Assembly (NCBI RefSeq): GCF_014529535.1
Contig: NW_023503409.1
Location: 744,390 to 808,389 of the forward strand
Source of the DNA: Bradysia coprophila
Lineage: Eukaryota; Arthropoda; Insecta; Diptera; Sciaridae
DNA: 64,000 bases
Direction: 5' to 3'
Below, in pieces: positions 49,490 to 62,160 of the stretch (the stretch's first letter is position 1; each line of letters opens with the position of its first letter). The notes beneath the pieces were generated by a model. It saw only the letters and a program-made list of their open reading frames with translations, was not told the origin of the DNA and made no database searches. Both the position numbers and the translations under genes were made by a program.

Positions 49490-52400
49490 TTAAATGCCCA
49501 AATCGTGGAATAATTGCTCTTTGATAACCTCTTCACTTTCTTCAAGTCTCTGTGCAGTAACTGTATTTAATAAATTATAAACTACGGCGAATATTGTACA
49601 CGCAGCGTAAACACCTAGCGCAATCCACCACAGTAATTGTTCGTGTAATTTTTGTTCGAAATTTTTTAACACTAACAAACCTATTGTGAGACCGGCCAGG
49701 GCACCAGTTAAATGTGCAACATATGAAACTGACGGTGCTGCTGTCGATTCGACTGCGTATCGAGAATAGATAGCGAATCCAACATCACAAGAAGCTGTAA
49801 AAGTAGAATTAAAAATTAATTTAGAAAAATGTGATGTGAAATCTGCTGAGTAACAGAAATTGGAAGTGATAAAATGGGTTACAAGGAGTCGTAAAAGGCA
49901 CAATAAAAGCAACTCACCGAAAATAAAGATCGCTGCCAGACGAACAATTCCATATTGCATATTGTTGTAATTCAACATAACATTTGCTAAATGGGCAGCC
50001 AGCAAAGCATATACACCGCCACTTGCACCGACTAAATATACTTCTGGATCGAAAACACTGGTCCCTAATGAACCAGCCAGGACACCAGCTAAATAAACGC
50101 AAGCTATTCGGGCAGACCCATGAACCATTTCCAATGGCAGGCCCACAAGTAATTGTACAACTAAATTGAATCCTAGGTGAAACCAACTGTAAAAAAAGGA
50201 AAAAGGGAACATTGATGAGTCAGAACCAATATTGGCAATTCAATTACATTTGCCAAATAATGCATTGTAATTGAATGGGACATCATTGAAAATTGTGCAG
50301 TTATTTAAGTAAATGTAAATATCACATTTTCGCAAAATAAAACGAATCAACATATCCATCAGCTATGGAAAATATAAATTTAACTCACCCAGCGTGTAAC
50401 ACCATATAAAACAGGAATCGCCAAACTTCCTGCCTTTTATCAGGTCTATAAATAAATATCGAATCAATTGGGACGGGACCAGCTGGATCAGCTGCGTGGC
50501 CAGATGTTAGTATGTGATAAGTGAAGAAACTTAGCTGAAATAAACAGAAATACGGATATAAGTTACCGATTTATAATTATTACCATTCCACCTGTATAGA
50601 AAACCGTGAACATTTATTGCAAATAAATTCTAAAAATATGTTTTTATCCTCTCGTTATTGACTCGATTATTGCATTTACTGACAGAATATTTTTACGGTC
50701 AAAATTTTCCTGGTATTTATACAATAGCAATTACGTAAATTAGTTACTTTTTGCTCTATATGATGAGGTAAAATTAATTTTAATTGCTTACGCTTACTCG
50801 TATAACGCATTAACATATATAGGTATGAACGGTACAAGTACACAGCCATATAATGAAAACCGCGCTATTGATTAGTTTGAAACATTTAAATCATTTATTT
50901 ATTTACGAGTTTTAGTATCTCCAGTGATGATGATGATACATATTATGCCTCAATATAAATTCTACGGTACGAGGCGTGTATATAGACTAGGTAGATATGA
51001 GGTGGATAATTAATTTTATTTATTTTATTTTTTTTAAATGAAGGGTACACACATGCACGATATGAATAATTATTAGAATAAAAATATCATTTTTGTGTTC
51101 ACTGCATTTTATTTAATTCGTTTACGTTAAACCTTAGAGAAGCTTCAGAATGTTTTGGCTCTTAGTTTCGGTCTGTTGCACAAAAAGTAAATGAAATTTT
51201 TTATTGCCGATAATAAGCAACGCAAAAATGCGGTTAAAATGTACACGCAAGTGTAAATGATAAATCTAGTTGATGAAGAACGCATAAAGAATGAGTTTTT
51301 AAACTCGGCATGTGTTACTCGAACCAAAATATAATTGGTAGAGGAAGGAAAATACTGTAGTTGAAATGTGCAGGCATGTTACTAGGCAACTAAATTTTTA
51401 AACGTGAAAACAGTTGAAGAATTCATCTAATACAATTCATATTACATGCCGTACATCCGAGTTCGTAGACAAGGGGGTTCCACGCTTTATTGCATGTAAA
51501 ATAGTGTCTCTCACCCATAAAGAAATTTCTGAATTCAATTTAAATTTCTTTCACGTTTCGTATAGATTTCAATTTTGTTTTTAATGTCTTCGTTCGCTGC
51601 ATTCTATCTGAGGAAAATCATTTTCTCGGAAATTGATTGAGACGTTTAAAGCATTGGCAACCATCATGAGGTGTTTAACAAAATTTCAATTTACAGGACT
51701 TTTTTTTAATCATTACAGTAACGTTTAATGATAATAATAAACGGAATCGCATTAGTGACCCAGTGATTTAATATGAACCGAATATTAAACCGCTAGCTTC
51801 AAATTATCTCTGTCTGGATCAAAAACAATTTTTTTTCTTGAGCTGTTTGATTTACAAAGAAAAAAATAAATTGTTTATAATTCAGTTTGCATGCATTGTT
51901 CGGCGATGAAAACGCAACCAAAACAATTATTTTAATTGAGTAATCTTCGGAAACAAAACGATAAAGAAGCAAATTTTATATTTCTTTTATATCACTTTAC
52001 GATACACTCGGTCAGTTTCCATTAAAGGTTACAAACAAAACCATTGATTTCCATTTAAGTACCGTTCAGGTTCAATTCAGTTAAATTATTTATCTTTTTT
52101 TTTCTCTCTTAGCTGTTAACTCACAGCAATGTATACTTCATACGTATATATTTATACGTGCGCTATGAAACACCAGACAGAAAGAAAAATCGTGACTCAG
52201 TAGCGTACTTAAATGTACTTCGAAACGCGAGAAAAGGCTTCCAGAAATAAGTCAACAAATTACACAATTGTTATAAAACTTATGGTCTGAACTGAAGCAC
52301 GCGCATTTCTCGCACTGTTTTATACACACACATAGCATCATCTCCACAGATCATCATCAGAGCCACTGTCCATACTTATATGTACATTAGATGTGAGATG

Positions 52401-55400
52401 ATGCTGCAGGATTTTCGTGTGATGTATATGGGTATGTATTATGAAAAAAAAACTAAGGCATTCCATGGTGGCGCTTGCAATTCTTTTTCATGAATGGCTC
52501 GACCATTGTGTGTTTAAATATATTTTTCTCGGTTTATACTTTTGTTTTTTGTTCAACTTTTTTCTTATGGTTTCGGATTGTTATTCCCTGTGGTATAATG
52601 AAAGGTAGAATTAAATAAATATTGTTTCGGCTATGCATCTGAGACAAACAAATAAAATGCGCCACATAATAATTATCTAACCTAATCATTCCAAGCACGA
52701 ACTAAAATACAATTTTCCATTCAATCGGTCATTTATCAATTCCACTCAAAATAGTGTAATGTTCTATATCTGGTTGTGATGATGTGCTGGGTGCATCTCT
52801 TTTTGTTTAGACACCACATTCATAGGTATGAATGTTATTTCATTAAAATTGTGGTAATGAGTTATCGTTCGTCAAACATATAGCCACATTAGAGCCTTCC
52901 CTAAAATTCATATTCTAACTTCAGTAACGTCATCAAATCCAACACTTCATTACTGTGACTTGTCTAAATAAATATTTTTTTTCCATCGTTCGTGGTGCTT
53001 TTTTTTGTTTTGTTTTCGAGTTTTAAAAAAATGGTAATAAGTGGATACGATGGATATAATAATAACATTTACCGAACGACGCGTGAAATTATAGAAGTGA
53101 AAATAGAGTCATGTGTATCCGGTGTAATGTAATAGGTTTTTTTGGGGAAAAACAACAGACAATTCATTTCAGTAAATTCATTAAAATATTTAGATACAAT
53201 GATTACGCTTAGTAGAGTACTTGGATATTTTTTGAAAAATGGTTTTAAAAGAACGTTAATAACAAGGTTACCTATAACTGGCCGGTACACATAGAATTAT
53301 TAAAGTTAAATCAATTATAGTTTGCGTGGGTCGTCACAAAAAGAGGTTCTCAGAAGACAACAAGTTAAGCAGTTTGACTTTAAAATTACATTATACCATT
53401 CCCATCAATGAAATACACCATGTAATGGACCTTTAGCAAGCTATTATTAGCAATACCGTTGCCAAAAAAAAATCTATGTGATTTCACTTGCATTCTTTCA
53501 TTTATAGTAGATTGTATGATACAACAAATAAAGTATTAGATTTTTCATCAGACTTTAGGTCACTTGGAAAAGAAGAGGCAGATTTGATGAATATATAGGT
53601 GCGCGGTTTTGGAAAGATTAAAGAATATATCGATACAAATATGATCTACGGTAAATAAGAAACTGTGTGAAATTGAAATTCATCGAAAATGTTTTCACTT
53701 TCGAAATGTTGATTATTGAAATGAAACTATTTTTTTTTACAAAATATACACGAAAATGGAGCCAATTAATTTATTCAGTTAATAAAATTTGAAGATAAAT
53801 TTCTCTAAATTCAATTTACAAAAAAATGCGCAGAGATATCTCCAGAAAGTATAACAAATCAAGAGAAAATTTAAGAGAAAAAAAAAACAAATTACAATTA
53901 TTGAATTGTAGAATTGTGTAACTGATTAAGACACTAGACACAATACATTGTATATAATACACATATAATGTGTATCATATCGTCATGCCAGTGAGTTAAA
54001 CAATAGTTATAAACAACGAAACGTATAAAAAAAAATAATGAAAAGAAAAATATAGTCCACATATGAATGAAAATGTTACATATTGTGTACAAATGGAAGG
54101 TGAAGAAATATTTGTTTTGGTTTGGTGGTTCTGTGTTATTTGAAATGGTTTAAATTGGAAATATTTTCCCACATATATTTTGATTATTGTTTTATTATAT
54201 TAGTTTGTTGTGTGTATAATATTCCTCTTCAATTCTTTTTTTTTCTCTTTCATTCTTTCTTCAGTTTATTTATTATTATATTGTTTAAATAATGAGCGGG
54301 ATATTGACTGTGTAATGTTACACTTATTTATATCTCGTTCTTTTTGTATTTTTATTATTTGTTGGTATTTTCTGTCTGGCTAAAACAATGTATGCCTTGA
54401 GAACAGAGAATTCTGTGCTATTGAATCCGTCAAAAGACGGGAAGTTCCCGATCGGAAAAGTGATGACAATTAATTTCATTGTAATGATTAAAACAAACAA
54501 ATAAATAATTTATTTAAATAACAATTATGAAACATTCGGTCATTGATCCAACACTCATAATTCAATACGTGTGTTGTATATATTGTTACCTAACCGAACC
54601 GAATAAAATAAAGAATCATGTTGTCATTCCCACATACAATAATTTTTTTTTACAAAGATTTTGACAAATAATGTTACATCGCGCTGTTGTATTTTATTAG
54701 ATTTACATTTATAGTTGTCTCAAATTAAAATTTGGACAAATAAGATGAAAAATATCCGCACTAACGGTGCATAACGTACTCACCTCGACTAATGTAACGA
54801 ATATTACGAACAGAGGTGGTGGACAACATGAATAATTGTCGGCATAATATTTCCGGTCCCGTTCTTCCGGTAAAACTTCCATTGCAATTACATGAACCAT
54901 TCTGAAAATATAAAAAAAACTTCAAATTATATTGTTCCCATCTAAAATAAATCTCACTCGGTTGACCCGTTTAATATATAGCTCTAGCTGTAAATAATTT
55001 TATTTTCCCTTAATACTTTCATGCGATATTGATTTTTCATTTGTACGAGAAAGGTAGTTGAATAGAATTCTCTGGATAATAATTTTTTTATTTTACACTT
55101 GAGCTGTGTTCAAAAGCGCTAAATAATGTATTCAAGGATAATAATATTCACTTGTTTTCAAAGGCTTTCTTGAATGTTCTAGAGGTCAATAACATTTCAA
55201 TAAATTTACATTTATATTACTGAAGCAGCCGTAAATATACTTATACGTAAATTAAACTTGAACGATGGGACAAAACCACCACATACATATTACTTTAATG
55301 TTTACAGAAAGCCACCTAAAAGCCTTCCTTCCAATCATAGAACATTTTGCTCATATTTGCATTTATGAATAACATTAAGACTGATGGGAAAAAGGAAAGC

Positions 55401-56016
55401 TAATAAACCAAAACTACAAGTGAGCACATTTACTATGTTCAATTGATTTATGCTATCAACGAGAAATCTTAACCAGCTTGGCATAGTATACTAATCCCTT
55501 TACATCTCATAAATTATTAATGTAAAAGTCCTTATATTGCCGAAATTCGGAAATTAATCCGCAGAGTGCAATTTCTTTTGATTTATAGATTTATTTTATT
55601 GAACCTTCGGAGCTTTATTGCAGAACGACGACTATTGACTACATAAAAACATCTTAATAAAAACGAATAACTTTTAAGGACGCATACTGTATGTTATATG
55701 GAAGTAAAACTTTTTCTCAAATATTCGTAATGAAATCAGTGGAATTAAAATCTACAGCCAGCCAGTGAAAATGTACAAGAGAAACAGTGTGCAACAGCTG
55801 GTCAATAAATTATATGCTGTTTGTATTCATTTTCAGTCCTTGTTCGTGTGTACACACATTTCCACTGACTGTAAATCTAAGTTAATTGGTGTGATAGAAG
55901 TACCTTCTAAATAATGGCGACGGTTCCAGAAATATATGAAAATCGTTTTCGGAACAAACTTCGCGATCACGATGATGGACGGCACACTTGAAGCTACGCG
56001 ACCGTTTGCCGCTCAT
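49490..56016 (-). CDS. stet: Rhomboid intramembrane serine protease, 316 aa
   Basis: Rhomboids cut membrane-bound growth-factor precursors such as the fly EGF-receptor ligands inside the Golgi/ER membrane. Coding exons on the minus strand: 56016-55904, 54901-54784, 50534-50389, 50186-49918 and 49794-49490; phases agree (951 nt). Visible parts in order: a cytoplasmic start [29 protein letters not shown] just before the first membrane segment ([13 protein letters not shown]); [19 protein letters not shown] in the L1 loop and TM2; the active-site GASGG with the catalytic Ser at about residue 181; and [12 protein letters not shown] with the catalytic His at about residue 243. The tail ends [14 protein letters not shown]. 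The DRKYYAD/CCPPP block and [11 protein letters not shown] favour the stet (rhomboid-2) branch over rho-1, but the symbol is a judgement from memory. The first ATG follows an acceptor-like tgttgttccag, so 5' UTR exons, or even further coding exons, may lie upstream. Confidence 0.9.
50535..54783 (-). other. 4.2-kb intron of the rhomboid gene
   Basis: Lies between the exon with the first membrane segment (donor GAG|gtgagt) and the exon starting CTAAGTTTC (acceptor tttatttcag). It is AT-rich; I found no exon or transposon with clear ends in it. Confidence 0.7.
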
Positions 56017-59000
56017 CTGGAACAACAGAAATTCATTACATTAATTTATTTATTTTATATCAAAAATTACATATTATAAAAGTCATAAATTATCAAAATG
56101 TAATACATCAGTTCATTGAACTATTCGACAGATAAATTAAGTGAAAAAAAAAAGTTTTTCTAAAAAAAGTGTTTATAAAACCGTCACAATTAAACGGTGG
56201 CCAATAAATAAAGGCGAATCATTGCCGTTTGGAACCCAATATCGATTGCAATAAACTGAAATCACAAACAGGCGATCAATTGGTTAATTCGTTGAGTGAG
56301 GCACGATTTTGTATCGTTAAAAATTACAGATTTTTCCATTTTTTCACACAATAAATTTTAAATCATTAGCTAATAAAAATGTTTAGACAATAAATAATAA
56401 AAATCATCATGTGGGCTGTTTAACACTCATTTTTAAGCGATTTATTTTTATTAAATTAAAATCAACTCGATAAAATAACACAAAAAAAATCAACGCAATG
56501 AATTTTAACGATACTGTGTTATCGTCTTTACCACCCACACCATAAAATACGGTACGACGATTGTGATGTGAAACGAGTTCGGTCGAACGTTTGTGTAAAT
56601 GGTTGGGTCTCTACAGGCTTTTTTTTAAAGGGAATGTATAGATAAAGACAATAAATATGGACAATATTGAGCTTATAACTTTATCAGTGATCGGGTGGTC
56701 ACCATTAAAGTTAAAATATAACATATTCAGGTGAGGCCGTCGCAGTATGAACATTTTTAAATTTATATGTCAAATAGGAACAGAAGGGTTTTATACAAAC
56801 GAATGGTGTCAATAAATTTACCATTAATAGCTATCGAATCGAATTGAAGGATTAAAATCATAGACCATGGTATATTGACATTGTATAATAATCCCAAAAT
56901 AAAGCCATTTTCGCGGTGAATTTATCGCGTAATACGACTTCAGTGCACAGTATGGAATCGACGCAGTATATTCAACTACGCTGTGTATGTTTATTGTATC
57001 ACTAATTTGCATAAAGAAAATATTGAATCGATATTAACTTGATCAAAATAATTCCGACAACTCAATCGTTCGTGTGCGGTTGAGAATATTAATTTGGCAA
57101 AATGACACATCAGATAATGTCAAAGTTCTATCACACCATATGATCAATATTTTGCCCGATACAATTACAGATAAAAACGAAAACAGATCTACTCCGAACC
57201 GAAATGTAACTTTAAACCGGCCATGTGTTAATCAACGATTAATTTACAACTCATTGGCAATAATGTTAGTTTGATGAGTTTCCGGTACAATTTTTACTCT
57301 CTTTTCACTTTAGTTTAGTTTTCTTTATTTTTTTTTTCTTCTTCCAACACCTTCAATCGTTCCCACGCTTAGAATGCGATATGATTGTTTGCTTTTCACT
57401 TTAGTTCATGGTCGGTAATCGGAGCATTGACACAGCATTTAATATTATTGTTAATATTAAAGTTTTGTTGCATAGAAATTTGTATTGTTTGAATACGTGA
57501 GTAAGAGTTTGGAAGAATTGCAACATTTAATTATTTAGTCCATCTGTGCGTGTCTTAAAATAGACATAGTTTGAAAATACTTGTAGATCTTTGATACAAA
57601 ATCTTTTACTTCATTGGTTTCAACATTCTGCTCATTAATCCGTCGTTTTCGGTTACAGATGTCTAGAAGTTATCATCATATCCAATTTAATATTGAACGC
57701 TCTAATCAAATCGCATAAACTTCATTCACAAAGCGTAACGGAACTGATATATCAAGTAAATCCTTTTTTAATTCGTTGCCATGAATGCGCCTTTAACGAA
57801 AATTAATCTTCCTGCTATATGGCAGAAATGACTGTTATAGAAACATTCTACTAAATCCATATACGTTTTGTGCCATGCTGTGTGACGAGTAAAAAAGTCT
57901 TCCCTTTTGTGTATAGCAAAATTGTGTACATGGCTACGAACAGTCTGGTCGATATTTCAATAGAACGAAAGTTTTGCATACATAAGACGCAAGATAAAAC
58001 AATAAATTTATTTGACTTTGACTTCGAGTGAAATAAATTCAATTGTGGCAGCGAATGGGGTTGATGACGTATTTATAAATTAATACATTTCGTTCTCAGG
58101 CTTTGTGCATATACATGTAGACCACATTTTAACTTTACGTGATAGAATAGAGTCGCGCGATTTCCATTCGTCCAGTATTGAGAATAGCACATGACAAACT
58201 GAATAATCACAAACCATATTATACCAAAGATATTAAATTAAGAAATTATCATCAAATAATAAATATTGCAAAACTGTCGAAGTCGGCGCCCGCAGTTCAA
58301 AAATGTAATAATATAAGAAACTTAACATCGTCAGAGACAACAGTAATAAATAAGAGATGCAAGGATTTGTGCGTTAAGATTTGTGAGAGAGAAAAATCGA
58401 AAAATAAAAATTATAACAACAAACGAGTAGGTTTAAAAACATAATAATAATAATACGTAAAAATGGAACCTCGAAACGTGTGGGATGGGTCTGGTTCAAA
58501 GAATTTTTACCTTTCGTTTCGTAGTGGATTATGGATAGTTATCTGCTTAGCAAACAAAGTTAATCTCTTCGGGTATATTATGCGCTAAGTAGAAATAAGA
58601 GATATATGAATATTAACGCTTAATTTATTTGTAAACGATTTTCCAACTACTTAAGCTTGTTGGAAGAAGGAAAAAATACCATTTATGTGTGGTTCGTCGT
58701 TTCACGATATGTAGATATGATTCTGATTGGCTTTTATGTTTTGTTCGAAGGATTTTATCACCGTACAACAATTGCAATTTTCTATGTAATACAGTACGAG
58801 CAAGAAAATATATATAAAAAAATCAGTTGTTCTCGCTATAAAAGTATATAATTCAGTCGAAAATTATGTTTTAGACAGACTGTATCGAAGGATTACAATA
58901 AACTGGATGTCATACTACATCCTTCTCAATGATCATATGACAACAGTTCACGGATTCTTATTTATAATTTGATGACACACAGCTATCAAAACAATCTTGC

Positions 59001-60243
59001 TTCGTCTATCTATTCTTTCCACCACCTTAAATGTTGAGTCGTTCGTATTTACTGAATATAATGACCAATCAATTTGTAACAATAGAAATATGAACTGACA
59101 AATGAATCATTAAGATTAATTCAGATTAGCAATGGAATGAAGAAATACCTGTGAGAATTTTATGTATAAGAAATACACGAGCAAAGAATCAGCATACAGT
59201 TACCGTTCATTGTGCATCCGTTTCAAGTTTTATATTTTGTCATGAATAAAAGTGTAAACATTAATCATATTATACGATGAACTATAAAATTGTGTAATTG
59301 TGCAAATCATTTCGGACATAGAGCACTGAGAACATGTAACAGTTTCAGGATATGTGGCTACGCAAAAGGAAGGTGATTTCATTTTATGACAGTTTTCATG
59401 AGAGTTGCTAATTTTTAATTAAAATGTCGAAATTGCTTACCATTAGAGAATACTTAGTCAAACCACAGATGACAAAAAAAAAGTTTGTGAAATAGATGTT
59501 TATGATGAAACTTTAACAAAGGTGATTCAATTTTATATTCTAATGTGTCCGTAACAAGAATACCGAAGATTTGCTGATTTCATTTTTTCTGAATTAGCAG
59601 AAAATTAAAATGGAATGAAAAACAATCTTTGATTAAAGATAATTGAACTCTCAAAGCTCAGGGTCGAGCCGATATACGATTTGAGGAGAGAAAAGATATG
59701 CTTCACAAGAAGCAGTTATAAATATAAAGTTTCATAAAAAAAACGAAGACGACACACATGAAATTGAAAAAGAGTCAAACAAATTCGTGCACATATTAAA
59801 CATGTTTGGACTTGTTTCTTTGAAAATAGTGAACTTGTGTCAATGAAATTGAAAATAATAATAATCTTTGGGATATATATAAATGAATTGTGTATATGCG
59901 TTCGAGTATAAAGACGACCTTGCAACATTGTGTGTAGTACGCTCAACAAAAAAATTAAATAAAAAAAATTACACAGCTGTACGTTGCTTTTAATTTATCT
60001 GTTTTGTGTGTAGATAGAATGTATATGTATATGATGTCTTAGATTGCAAACGGAAATAACATGTCTTCGGCTATGAAGCTAAGGTTTATTTATTGTACTC
60101 TAATGAGAGAGATTTTTTGTTATCTTTTACATTGACAAGAACTTGCAAATTCGGTATATTTGCTTGGGAATTTCTCGACAAAGTTTAATTAGAACGTTGA
60201 ATGCTTTGTTAGAATTACACAATTAATGCAACTTTAATTAATA
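56017..60243. other. Non-coding region upstream of the rhomboid coding start
   Basis: No convincing coding exon. A minus-strand copy of the dispersed repeat lies at about 57591-57630. The plus-strand frame at 58178-58444 has no family features. The promoter or 5' UTR exons of the rhomboid gene are expected here or beyond, but none can be fixed. Confidence 0.5.
57591..57630 (-). repeat. Dispersed repeat, short copy, minus strand
   Basis: Plus strand reads tttgatacaaaatctttta then cttcattggtttcaacat. It shares an extended match with the copy at 38718, including the gatacaaaatc extension. Confidence 0.5.
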
Positions 60244-60248
60244 CCGAG

Positions 60249-60432
60249 TGTTCAGACCAATCTGAACTTTTGTTTATCTTAATAGTTGGCACAGTCAATT
60301 AAGTTTCTAAATTATGTAATGTCAAGCATTGTACTGTGCAATTTAGTTCATAATATAACGTTGATCTATAAACAACAGTCGTTTGATTCGACATAAAATA
60401 ATTGAACCTGAGAAACCGATATTCCTTAAACA
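60249..60432 (+). repeat. 5' LTR, 184 bp
   Basis: Starts tgttcagaccaatctgaac, which contains a short self-complementary stretch (gttcagaccaatctgaac), and ends ccttaaaca. By eye it is identical to the 3' copy at 61972-62155. Confidence 0.93.
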
Positions 60433-60434
60433 TT

Positions 60435-60452
60435 TGGGGGCTCAACCGGGAT
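60435..60452 (+). promoter_or_regulatory. Primer binding site, tRNA-Pro-like
   Basis: Two bases after the 5' LTR lies tgggggctcaaccgggat. It resembles the complement of the 3' end of tRNA-Pro used by several retroelements, with two differences. The start codon of the internal frame overlaps its last bases. Confidence 0.65.
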
Positions 60453-61917
60453 GTCGGTTGCTCAACCGTTTGTTTATTTAATTCGCGTTGTAGTTGTGAG
60501 AGAAATCGGCTGTTTTTTTATCAAATTATCGGTCGATGAAAGTTTATGTTCCGACAAGTGCGAACAATCGCGTTCTAAGACAATAGACATTTTTGTGAAT
60601 CATTCAAATTTGTATGTTTGTGAAAAGAATCAAATGGTTCTAGTTGTTTCATCGAAAAGATACGATTTAAAGAGTCAAGTGTTCAGCGAGTTGGAAGTTT
60701 TACGATTTGTGCCCATTCTCTCAATGTTCATTTGTGAGAAAAACGTGGATGGAAACAAAAGGTCGCTGGTTAACAAAAGATCCACGTTGTCTCAAATACA
60801 CGCTTCGAAAATAATCATCGAATTGCAGTTTCATGTAGTGGCTCATGGATTGGCTTCGTGCTCTACTGTCTTTCAGTGTTCAATAATGACAGAGAAGCTG
60901 ATTTTCGACTACAAATTGGTGCATTCGAGTATCACTATGCAATTAGTGTATGCCAGTACAGCTTGGTTGACGTCACCATTTCTTTGTTTCAAAGTTATCG
61001 TGTGCAATAATCGTCTACCAAAGACAATCAATGGAGTAGAGCAGTGGTCATTTTATGGTTTCAATTTTGGTCAACTGCAATCCGTACAGCGAAAACCGGA
61101 ATTTACAATTTTGACTTTATGTGTTTCAATAGTCAAACATCATCGAGTATTCCACATTTCAATCGTTTGTTCGATTAAAGTTTCATTTCGAGCATTGGTT
61201 TCGGCGTCTCATAACGGATCAAGCAATCATTCCAGTTCGTCTTTAAGCGTGTCAAAGGCCGAACGAGTCGGAAGTTGCAAGGCTGACAGATCAGCTGGAT
61301 TTATTCATCTTGCAGTAATTGTTCCAACTGCCGTTTCTTCGTATTATTGTGGTCAATTGCAGACAGTCAATGGAGTATCAATGTGTGAACAATTAGCGGA
61401 ATGTTTCTCGACTTGTTTATGGAACATGAGTAGTCTTCAACATCGTTCGCTGGAGAATGAAGCGCTCCATGGTATCCGAAAACGATTATCCAAGAGATTC
61501 ATCAGTCGTCGGGCAAAACCTGCCATTATGTACAACAAAAATGCTGCGAATTTTGTGGACTGGATAACAGAGCTTTCTAAGGCACAGCAGAGCGCACTGA
61601 GAGAACAAATGGACGAAATAGTCGCTTTATTTACCAACGACGGCGTCGATTGGGAATTCAATCCTACAACAGCAAGTAATTTCGGAGGAATTTGGGAAGC
61701 AGCAGTGCAATCAATGAAGTTTCACCTCAAACAAATTGTTGGGTCGTCACATCTCACGTTTAAGGAGCTGACAATTCTTTTTTGTCAAATCGAGTGCGCA
61801 TTTATTTCGAGACCAATGTGCAGCCTGACCGATGAGGATTTGAATTTGAGTTTATTTTTGAGTAAATTTTTCCGTTTCATTCATTTTATCTTCCGAGCCA
61901 ATTTCATTTCATTTTGA
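60451..61917 (+). pseudogene. Internal 488-codon frame with integrase-like C-terminus
   Basis: One uninterrupted frame from ATG at 60451 to TGA at 61917. The first 300 or so residues are not recognised: they are Cys-, Val- and Ser-rich, without a gag zinc knuckle or an RT motif. From about residue 345 the frame resembles the end of a BEL/Pao integrase: KRFISRRAKPAIMYNKNAANF, then WEFNPTTASNFGGIWEAAV and a conserved SSHLTFKEL region. The Glu in FGGIWE, where the last catalytic acid is expected, is present, while the catalytic acid expected just before the NAANF block is not seen. The protein is therefore unlikely to be an active integrase. It is best viewed as a fused or rearranged remnant that stayed open, possibly with a packaging or no role. 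Confidence 0.65.
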
Positions 61918-61971
61918 ATTTTTTGTGTTAGTTTTATTTGAAGACGATTTATAATGTCTTGGCCGGGAGTA

Positions 61972-62155
61972 TGTTCAGACCAATCTGAACTTTTGTTTAT
62001 CTTAATAGTTGGCACAGTCAATTAAGTTTCTAAATTATGTAATGTCAAGCATTGTACTGTGCAATTTAGTTCATAATATAACGTTGATCTATAAACAACA
62101 GTCGTTTGATTCGACATAAAATAATTGAACCTGAGAAACCGATATTCCTTAAACA
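61972..62155 (+). repeat. 3' LTR, 184 bp
   Basis: Same length and, by eye, same sequence as the 5' LTR; followed by the ccgag target duplication. Confidence 0.93.
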
Positions 62156-62160
62156 CCGAG

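Larger units (their letters stand above)
60249..62155 (+). mobile_element. Compact BEL/Pao-type LTR retroelement, 1907 bp
   Basis: Two 184-bp direct repeats (60249-60432 and 61972-62155) bound the element; each starts TG and ends CA. The 5-base sequence ccgag flanks both sides (60244-60248 and 62156-62160), a proper target-site duplication. A primer-site-like sequence follows the first LTR, and a purine-rich ggccgggagta precedes the second. BEL/Pao membership rests on the integrase-like end of the single internal frame. Full BEL/Pao elements are several kb long with gag, protease, RT, RNase H and integrase; here RT, RNase H and protease are absent, so the element is a deletion derivative that would need proteins in trans. 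The identical LTRs indicate a recent insertion. Confidence 0.9.

Noticed and set aside
49795..49917. Extra 41 residues in the rhomboid frame between the TM segments
   Set aside because: This is an in-frame intron (gtgagttgc to ttttacag). Removing it restores the continuous family alignment around [13 protein letters not shown].
58178..58444. 88-codon Lys/Asn-rich plus-strand frame
   Set aside because: A Lys/Asn-rich product is what A-rich DNA gives by chance. No splice sites or homologous motif.
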